Shown: in pieces, positions 1 to 3,354 of the stretch
How the letters are laid out: the number at the start of each line of letters is the position of its first letter
Numbering within the stretch: the stretch's first letter is position 1
Source: Desulfovibrionales bacterium GWA2_65_9
Lineage (GTDB): Bacteria; Desulfobacterota; Desulfovibrionia; Desulfovibrionales; Desulfovibrionaceae
Assembly (NCBI GenBank): GCA_001799475.1
Contig: MGTN01000025.1
Coordinates: 9,700-14,792 of the forward strand
Direction: 5' to 3'
Length of the DNA: 5,093 bases
Translations under genes and position numbers: made by a program
Notes under the pieces: generated by a model
What the model was told of the DNA's origin: nothing
The model's database searches: none
What the model saw: only the letters and a program-made list of their open reading frames with translations

Positions 1-321
1 TATTACTGTGCCTTGCGTGGTTGTCTTGGACTGAGTTTTCCCACCACCCGCAGGGGTGCCAGTAACCGTCGGGGTGCTTGTGCTAACCGCAGGGGTGCTT
101 GTGGTAAACGTCGTGGTGCTTGTCGTCACCGTTCCGGTGCTTGGGGACACTTCCATTGGGGGACTGACCAAAGGGATCGGTTGATCGCTTATCTTCCCTC
201 CAGCCACTTTTTCCAGCTGGCCAGCCGCCTTGCCGCCAGCAAAGGAAACAGCGCATACAGCCAGAGAAAGAACAGACGCCAGGACGAAACCAAGGAATCT
301 TGCGCTCCGTGCCATTTTCAT
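1..321 (-). CDS. Secreted Thr/Ser-rich repeat protein, 3' part missing
   Basis: Open frame of 107 codons from an ATG at 321 to the left edge without a stop, so the C-terminus is outside the window. The start is set by a Shine-Dalgarno AGGAG (328-332) six bases upstream; a second ATG lies two codons in. Residues 1-28 look like a Sec signal peptide: basic MKMARSAR, then a hydrophobic stretch (FLGFVLASVLSLAVCAVSFA), with likely cleavage near SFA|GG. After a short linker (GGKAAGQLEKVAGGK), residues 59-92 are tandem 7-residue Thr/Ser/Pro/Val repeats (TTSTTTF, TTSTPAV, STSTPTV), followed by a Gly/Lys/Thr stretch. I do not recognise a family. Such low-complexity segments often serve as extended spacers in envelope proteins, but that is inference. 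GC is visibly lower (about 55% over bases 1-360, hand count) than in the neighbouring genes. It has a 164-base upstream gap, so it may have its own promoter. Confidence 0.8.
   Translation of the reverse strand, partial: MKMARSARFLGFVLASVLSLAVCAVSFAGGKAAGQLEKVAGGKISDQPIPLVSPPMEVSPSTGTVTTSTTTFTTSTPAVSTSTPTVTGTPAGGGKTQSKTTTQGTVI
46..147 (-). repeat. 21-bp in-frame tandem repeat, 7-residue Thr/Ser units
   Basis: On the minus strand five units of about 21 bases follow one another and encode SPSTGTV, TTSTTTF, TTSTPAV, STSTPTV and a shortened TGTPAG. The core ACAAGCACC recurs in the three central units. The outer units are diverged. The period is an exact multiple of three, so unit gain or loss would keep the reading frame. 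The repeat lies inside the secreted Thr-rich protein gene. Confidence 0.8.
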
Positions 322-327
322 ATGCCA

Positions 328-332
328 CTCCT
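328..332 (-). promoter_or_regulatory. Ribosome binding site for the Thr-rich protein gene
   Basis: AGGAG on the minus strand (within GGAAAGGAGT) lies six bases upstream of the ATG at 321. It is the clearest Shine-Dalgarno in the window and fixes the start of a gene that is cut by the left edge. Confidence 0.85.
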
Positions 333-451
333 TTCCCATGTTTTTCGCGCATTGGCTTTTCCAAAAGCGCTTTGTAGGCAGGCGCGTCTGTACCCATCCG
401 CGACATGCAGCAGGGCATACCGTGCGCCAAGTGTTCACGCCGTACCATAAA

Positions 452-465
452 TGCACAATTATGCA
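452..465. promoter_or_regulatory. AT-rich near-palindrome, possible operator
   Basis: TGCACAATTATGCA is a 14-bp inverted repeat with one mismatched pair (6 of 7 pairs match). It stands in an AT-rich patch inside the 164-base gap between the esterase stop (486) and the Thr-rich protein start (321), about 130 bases upstream of that start. The size and symmetry fit a dimeric regulator site, and the same patch holds CATAAT, a loose -10-like hexamer, but no good -35 box at the right distance. Nothing else convincing is seen in bases 322-485; a 4-bp GGGC/GCCC stem over the esterase stop is too weak to call a terminator. Confidence 0.3.
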
Positions 466-485
466 AGAGCTTGTTTTACCGGGCA

Positions 486-2024
486 CTAGCCCTTGCCCTT
501 GGCGACCTTCTTCCCTGGTTTTTTCAGCGCGGACGGTTTGTCTGTCGCGGCCTGTTTTTCCGTTGCGGAGCCCCTGGCCTGACGTTTGAAGAAGTCCCAA
601 AGCATGGCCGTGGCGTCCGGGTCCGGGGTGGGCAGGTCGCAGTAGCGGTAGCGCACGCGTTCGCCGCCGGGCCAGGCGTGGCCGCCGCCCTTGACGATGA
701 CGTACTCCACCAGCGCGCGTCCGGCCTTTGTGTCCGGCCCGTAGCGCTCTGTGCGCGTGCGGCTTTTTTGGCCGTCCTGCACGTGCTGCGGCTTGGCCTT
801 GAGGTTTAGGGAGCGCACCCAGAAATCCACCTGGGCCTTGGCCGGGAAGTCCTCGCAGAAGCGCCCGGTGCGCGGCTGGCCCGGAGCCGGACCGAAACGC
901 GCCATGCGGTCGTGGTTGCCGTGGATGACCAGCACGGGCAGGGGCTCCTTTGGCGCTGGGACGTCGCAGGGCAGGCTCCCGGCCACGGAGGCGATGGCGG
1001 CCAACACGCCGGGCCGTTCCAGGGCGAAGCGGCTGGCGAGCATGGCCCCGTTGGAGAACCCGGCCAGGTGGATGCGCCGGGGGTCCACGGGATAGTCGGC
1101 CTTGAGGCGGCCTATGAGCGCGGCGAGAAAGCCCACGTCGTCTATCTTCTGGTCGCGGGCAAAGCCGCAGCAGCTCCAGGCGTTCCAGGTCTGGATGCCC
1201 ACGTATTCCTGGCCCCCTGGTCCTGAAAAACCGGGCGGGGCGGCCAGGCCCTCGGGGAACACGGCGATGAAGCCCGCGCGCGCGCCCAGCTCGGCCAGGC
1301 CGGTCTGCTGCATGGCCTGCCGGGCCGACCCGCCCGCGCCATGCAGGAAGATCACCAGGGGCAGCTTCTGCGCAGGCAACTGGGCTGCGGTCTGGCCTTT
1401 CTTCAGGGCCTTGGCCTTGGGCAGGCGCACCAGGGCCAGGCGCTCCAGGCCGTCGTGCACGAGCCGCAGGGTGTCCTCTTTGTAGAGATTCTGGGACGGT
1501 GATTCCGGGCGCTGGCGGGGCGCGGCCTGGGTTGCGGGCCGAGTGCTCGGGGGAGTGGCGGGTTGGCCGGGTGAGGCCGGGGCATCGGAAAAGGCCGAGC
1601 CGGGCAGCGGCGCGGTGGACAGCGGTGAGCCGGGCAGCGGCGCGCCCGCAGGCTGGGACGGCAGGGTCTTGACCACCGGGGCCTTGGGCTGCGTGGGGGC
1701 GGTGGGGCCTTGTCTTGGAATTGACTGGCTTGGGGGTGACTGGCCTGGGCTGGATGGGAATTGCCCGGACTTGACGGGCGTGCCGGGAAAGCCCGTGGCT
1801 GTCTGGCCCTGCTGCGGCTTTGGTGCGTGGGTCAGGGAGTCCAGGATGTCGCCCATGGTCTTTCTGGTGCTGTCGGCCTCGGCGGCCTGGGCAACAGCGG
1901 GCACGGCCAGGGCACACGCCAGCGACAGAACCAGGGATGCCACCAGGGACAACACCAGCGGCCCGGCCAGCGCAAGGACCGAGGCCGCAAGGGGCCGCCT
2001 GTGCAGGCGCGGGTTCGCGTGCAT
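486..2024 (-). CDS. Secreted PHB-depolymerase/feruloyl-esterase type alpha/beta hydrolase
   Basis: A 512-residue protein of the LpqC/PHB depolymerase esterase family (serine hydrolases acting on polyesters or hydroxycinnamate esters). Residues 1-49 form an export signal: basic MHANPRLHRR, a long hydrophobic stretch, and AVAQA|AEA as likely signal peptidase I site. Residues about 68-178 are a Pro/Ser/Gln/Thr-rich linker. The catalytic domain covers about 180-482: HGAGG oxyanion motif (228-232), WNAWSCCGF (280-288) and DDVGF (295-299) typical of the family, nucleophile box GFSNG (Ser324), HGNHD (probable Asp372) and GGGHAWPG (His449). A Lys-rich tail follows (490-512). The start at 2024 was chosen because it begins the signal peptide and lies 8 bases after the methyltransferase stop; the longer open frame upstream overlaps that gene. 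No good Shine-Dalgarno is seen, so translation is probably coupled to the gene before. The substrate cannot be read from the sequence. Confidence 0.9.
   Translation of the reverse strand: MHANPRLHRRPLAASVLALAGPLVLSLVASLVLSLACALAVPAVAQAAEADSTRKTMGDILDSLTHAPKPQQGQTATGFPGTPVKSGQFPSSPGQSPPSQSIPRQGPTAPTQPKAPVVKTLPSQPAGAPLPGSPLSTAPLPGSAFSDAPASPGQPATPPSTRPATQAAPRQRPESPSQNLYKEDTLRLVHDGLERLALVRLPKAKALKKGQTAAQLPAQKLPLVIFLHGAGGSARQAMQQTGLAELGARAGFIAVFPEGLAAPPGFSGPGGQEYVGIQTWNAWSCCGFARDQKIDDVGFLAALIGRLKADYPVDPRRIHLAGFSNGAMLASRFALERPGVLAAIASVAGSLPCDVPAPKEPLPVLVIHGNHDRMARFGPAPGQPRTGRFCEDFPAKAQVDFWVRSLNLKAKPQHVQDGQKSRTRTERYGPDTKAGRALVEYVIVKGGGHAWPGGERVRYRYCDLPTPDPDATAMLWDFFKRQARGSATEKQAATDKPSALKKPGKKVAKGKG
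1597..1644 (-). repeat. Direct repeat in the Pro-rich linker of the esterase
   Basis: GAGCCGGGCAGCGGCGCG (plus-strand reading) occurs identically at 1597-1614 and 1627-1644, a period of 30 bases. It encodes APLPGS twice, 10 residues apart (residues 128-133 and 138-143). It looks like a recent in-frame duplication within the low-complexity linker. Confidence 0.7.
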
Positions 2025-2032
2025 GGACGCGC

Positions 2033-2968
2033 CTAGGACTTGCCTTCCATGATCTTGCCGGTCATGGGGATGAAGTACACGCCCACGTCCTTGCGCGAGT
2101 GGACCTTGCCGGCCTTGTCCTTGGTGAACACGTAGAGCACCTGGCCGCGCTTGAAGGGCTGGCCGATGGGCACGATGAGCCGGCCCTCGGGCTTGAGCTG
2201 CTTCAAGAGCTCCGGGGAGACATAGCGGGCCACGCACGTGACCATGATGATGTCAAAGCCGCCCTTGACCTCGGGCCAGCCGAAATAGCCGTCGCCCACG
2301 CGGGTTCGCACGTTCTCCAGGCCCAGCGGCTTGTAGATCCGGGCCACGTCCGTGCCCAGCGGCTTGATGATCTCCACGGAGTAGACGTCCTTGACGATGC
2401 GCGACAGCAGTGAGCTCTGGAAGCCGGAGCCGGTGCCGATCTCAAGCACCGTGTCGCCCGGCCTGGGCCGGGAGAGCTGGGTCATGTAGGCCTGGCCCAG
2501 GTAGTCCGACAGGGCCGAGCCGTAGCCGATGGCCCAGGGCTTGGGCGCGGGCTCGTAGGTGTTGCTGGCGAAGGCCCGCTTCTGCTGGTAGTCGTAGTGG
2601 TAATACTCGCGCGGCAGCTCGCGGAAGGCGCGCAGCACGCTCGGGTCGGCCTTGCCGAAGCGGCGCACCAGGTACTTCTCAATGGCCTGCACAGCCACGC
2701 CCTTGCGCGCCTGCAGCTCGTTGAAGTCCTTCTCCGGCAGATCGCTTGCCCGGCCGGACTGGCGCATGGCCTCGCGGAAGGTCTTGTAGTCCCAGGGCGC
2801 TCCGGGCGTCCAGGCCCCGGCCGTGGCAACGGGAACGGGCGCGGCCAGGGCCTCGCCTGCGGCCTGGGCCGGGGCCGGGCAGAGGCACAGGGCCAGAAAC
2901 AACATCAGAACTGCGGCCAGACTAACGGTCAGCCCTGTGAAAATATTCATTCTTTTCATGGTGCGCAT
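2033..2968 (-). CDS. Exported Pcm-family (isoaspartyl O-methyltransferase-like) protein
   Basis: A 311-residue protein related to protein-L-isoaspartate O-methyltransferase, the SAM-dependent enzyme that methylates damaged Asp/Asn sites to start repair. Residues 1-36 form a Sec signal peptide: RTMKRMN, hydrophobic core to about 30, likely cleavage at AQA|AGEA. Residues 56-140 are a charged helical lead-in ending in VLRAFRELPREYYHYDY, resembling the family's N-terminal part. AIGYGSALSDYLGQAYMTQL (146-165) matches the substrate-side motif GYGQTIS, here with ALS for TIS. VLEIGTGSGFQSSLLS (174-189) is SAM motif I, VYSVEI (195-200) carries the acidic ribose-binding residue, GDGYFGWPE (225-233) and FDIIMVTCVARYV (238-250) are later motifs, and LKPEGRLIVPIG (258-269) closes the fold. 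The ATG at 2968 is chosen because GAGGAG lies 10 bases upstream; ATGs at 2959 and 2950 are alternatives. It is followed 8 bases later by the esterase gene. Whether it is catalytic outside the cytoplasm is open. Confidence 0.88.
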   Translation of the reverse strand: MRTMKRMNIFTGLTVSLAAVLMLFLALCLCPAPAQAAGEALAAPVPVATAGAWTPGAPWDYKTFREAMRQSGRASDLPEKDFNELQARKGVAVQAIEKYLVRRFGKADPSVLRAFRELPREYYHYDYQQKRAFASNTYEPAPKPWAIGYGSALSDYLGQAYMTQLSRPRPGDTVLEIGTGSGFQSSLLSRIVKDVYSVEIIKPLGTDVARIYKPLGLENVRTRVGDGYFGWPEVKGGFDIIMVTCVARYVSPELLKQLKPEGRLIVPIGQPFKRGQVLYVFTKDKAGKVHSRKDVGVYFIPMTGKIMEGKS

Positions 2969-2978
2969 GGGGCTTCGG

Positions 2979-2984
2979 CTCCTC
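2979..2984 (-). promoter_or_regulatory. Ribosome binding site for the Pcm-like gene
   Basis: GAGGAG on the minus strand lies 10 bases upstream of the ATG at 2968 and 19 bases before the next in-frame ATG at 2959. It favours the 2968 start and argues against the much longer open frame that begins at 3100 inside a repeat element. Confidence 0.6.
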
Positions 2985-3031
2985 GGAGTCAAGAGATGGC
3001 AAGCCATAGCACGGCTCCCCACGGCAGGGAA

Positions 3032-3066
3032 GCCCCTGGCGGCCAGGGCCGCTGCCCCTGGACCCC
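3032..3066 (-). repeat. REP-like hairpin element, copy A2
   Basis: On the minus strand this copy reads GGGGTCCAGGGG, a short loop, then GCCCTGGCCGCCAGGGGC. The stem CCAGGG/CCCTGG occupies 3043-3048 and 3056-3061. It shares the leading GGGG..TCCAG and the trailing TGGCCGCC..G.GGC with the copy at 3312-3354 and is joined directly to copy A1. I recall hairpins of this pattern being common between genes in Desulfovibrio-type genomes, but did not check this. Confidence 0.55.
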
Positions 3067-3100
3067 GCCAAAGGGCATGCATGCCCTCTGGACTCCCCAT
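3067..3100 (-). repeat. REP-like hairpin element, copy A1
   Basis: Minus-strand copy starting ATGGGGAGTCCAGAGGGC, with a complementary return arm GCCCTTTGGC. The stem spans 3068-3091 as a 12-bp pairing with one position that is G-U in minus-strand RNA and A-C in plus-strand RNA. Its centre, 3072-3087, is a perfect 16-bp palindrome (AGGGCATGCATGCCCT). The trailing GCCGCC segment seen in the other copies is missing because copy A2 follows at once. The first 18 bases are identical to those of copy B. Confidence 0.65.
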
Positions 3101-3103
3101 TGC

Positions 3104-3148
3104 GCCGAAAGGGCTGGATCAGGAGGAACCTGATCCAGCCCTTTCGGC
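3104..3148. terminator. Perfect 20-bp inverted repeat, likely terminator-type hairpin
   Basis: The arm GCCGAAAGGGCTGGATCAGG (3104-3123) is followed by a 5-base loop (AGGAA) and its exact reverse complement (3129-3148). A stem this long would be very stable in RNA from either strand. It lies downstream of the membrane-protein gene in the direction of transcription, as an intrinsic terminator would. However, the minus strand after the stem reads GCAATGGGG without a T-run, and the plus strand continues TTGTGTGGG, so a classical rho-independent terminator is not complete. It could instead protect the 3' end of the upstream transcript or be a repeat element. Confidence 0.5.
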
Positions 3149-3216
3149 TTGTGTGGGTCATTAGTGAGTCATAAGGGGGTGCAAGAGGCCGCGGCACAAG
3201 GGTTCGACTTGGGCTC

Positions 3217-3267
3217 GCCCCCCTTGAAGCCCCCGAGGGGGGCCAACCGCGCGCATTGGTTGCGGCC
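3217..3267. other. Two adjacent small hairpins
   Basis: GCCCCCC (3217-3223) pairs with GGGGGGC (3237-3243) around a 13-base loop that contains a second C-run. Next to it CAACC (3244-3248) pairs with GGTTG (3258-3262) around a 9-base loop, with GGC/GCC possibly extending the stem past a 2-base bulge. In minus-strand transcription these come about 65 to 115 bases after the stop of the membrane-protein gene. They may be 3' end structure, but no T-run follows. Confidence 0.35.
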
Positions 3268-3311
3268 AGCCAAGCCGATGCTTTTGCCTAGGCCACCCCG
3301 GCCCAGGCCCT

Positions 3312-3354
3312 ATGGGGAGTCCAGAGGGCCTCAGGCCCTTTGGCCGCCGGAGGC
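3312..3354 (+). repeat. REP-like hairpin element, copy B, overlapping a gene end
   Basis: The plus strand reads ATGGGGAGTCCAGAGGGC, then a return arm and the tail TTTGGCCGCCGGAGGC. The stem is CCAGAGGGCC (3321-3330) with GGCCCTTTGG (3334-3343), one G-U pair, around the loop TCA (3331-3333). On the minus strand that loop is the TGA stop of the membrane-protein gene, and the element also encodes its last seven residues (ASGGQRA). The orientation is opposite to copies A1 and A2. Confidence 0.65.

Larger units (their letters stand above)
2969..3330. other. 362-base intergenic region rich in hairpins
   Basis: This gap separates the membrane-protein gene from the Pcm-like gene. From left to right it holds the Pcm ribosome site, two fused REP-like hairpins (3032-3100), a perfect 20-bp inverted repeat (3104-3148), a small AT-richer patch (about 3158-3175), a C6/G6 hairpin and a CAACC/GGTTG hairpin (3217-3267), and most of a third REP-like hairpin in opposite orientation (3312-3354). 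An 18-bp sequence at 3083-3100 recurs as its exact reverse complement at 3312-3329. I see no coding region, tRNA or strong promoter here. A promoter for the Pcm-esterase pair would be expected, but no -35/-10 pair with normal spacing stands out. Confidence 0.7.

Noticed and set aside
481..492. Terminator over the esterase stop (GGGC-ACTA-GCCC)
   Set aside because: The stem is only 4 bp and is followed by no T-run.
2005..2024. Lipoprotein signal in the esterase (SLAC near residue 37)
   Set aside because: The -3 position is Ser rather than Leu/Val/Ile and the hydrophobic stretch continues to a better signal peptidase I site (AVAQA|AEA).
1543..2052. Plus-strand open frame of 169 codons
   Set aside because: It is the complement of the Pro-rich linker and signal-peptide part of the esterase; GC-rich codon bias keeps the opposite frame open, and no ribosome site or domain is seen.
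2025..2237. N-terminal extension of the esterase to 2237
   Set aside because: It would overlap the end of the Pcm-like gene by about 200 bases with shadow-type Arg/Pro/Gln-rich sequence, and the signal peptide would no longer be at the N-terminus.
2033..3100. A longer Pcm-like protein starting at the ATG at 3100
   Set aside because: The extra 44 residues are translated from REP-like repeats and precede the signal peptide; the GAGGAG at 2979-2984 supports the start at 2968.
2597..3133. Plus-strand open frame of 178 codons
   Set aside because: It shadows the N-terminal half of the Pcm-like gene and the repeat-filled gap, with no recognisable domain.
3158..3184. Promoter TTGCAC...TAATGA on the minus strand before the Pcm-esterase pair
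   Set aside because: The spacing is only 15 bases and both boxes are weak matches; it is not better than chance in this region.
2922..3197. Minus-strand small protein of 91 codons across the intergenic gap
   Set aside because: It reads through the perfect hairpin and two repeat elements and overlaps the Pcm signal peptide; no ribosome site or family match.
3195..3225. A tRNA T-arm (GGTTCGACTT)
   Set aside because: The flanking bases do not pair into a T-stem and no acceptor stem or anticodon arm can be drawn on either strand.
3083..3329. A MITE-like element with 18-bp terminal inverted repeats
   Set aside because: The similarity continues outward past the 18-mers after a variable loop, as expected for two REP-like hairpins in opposite orientation, and no target-site duplication is seen.
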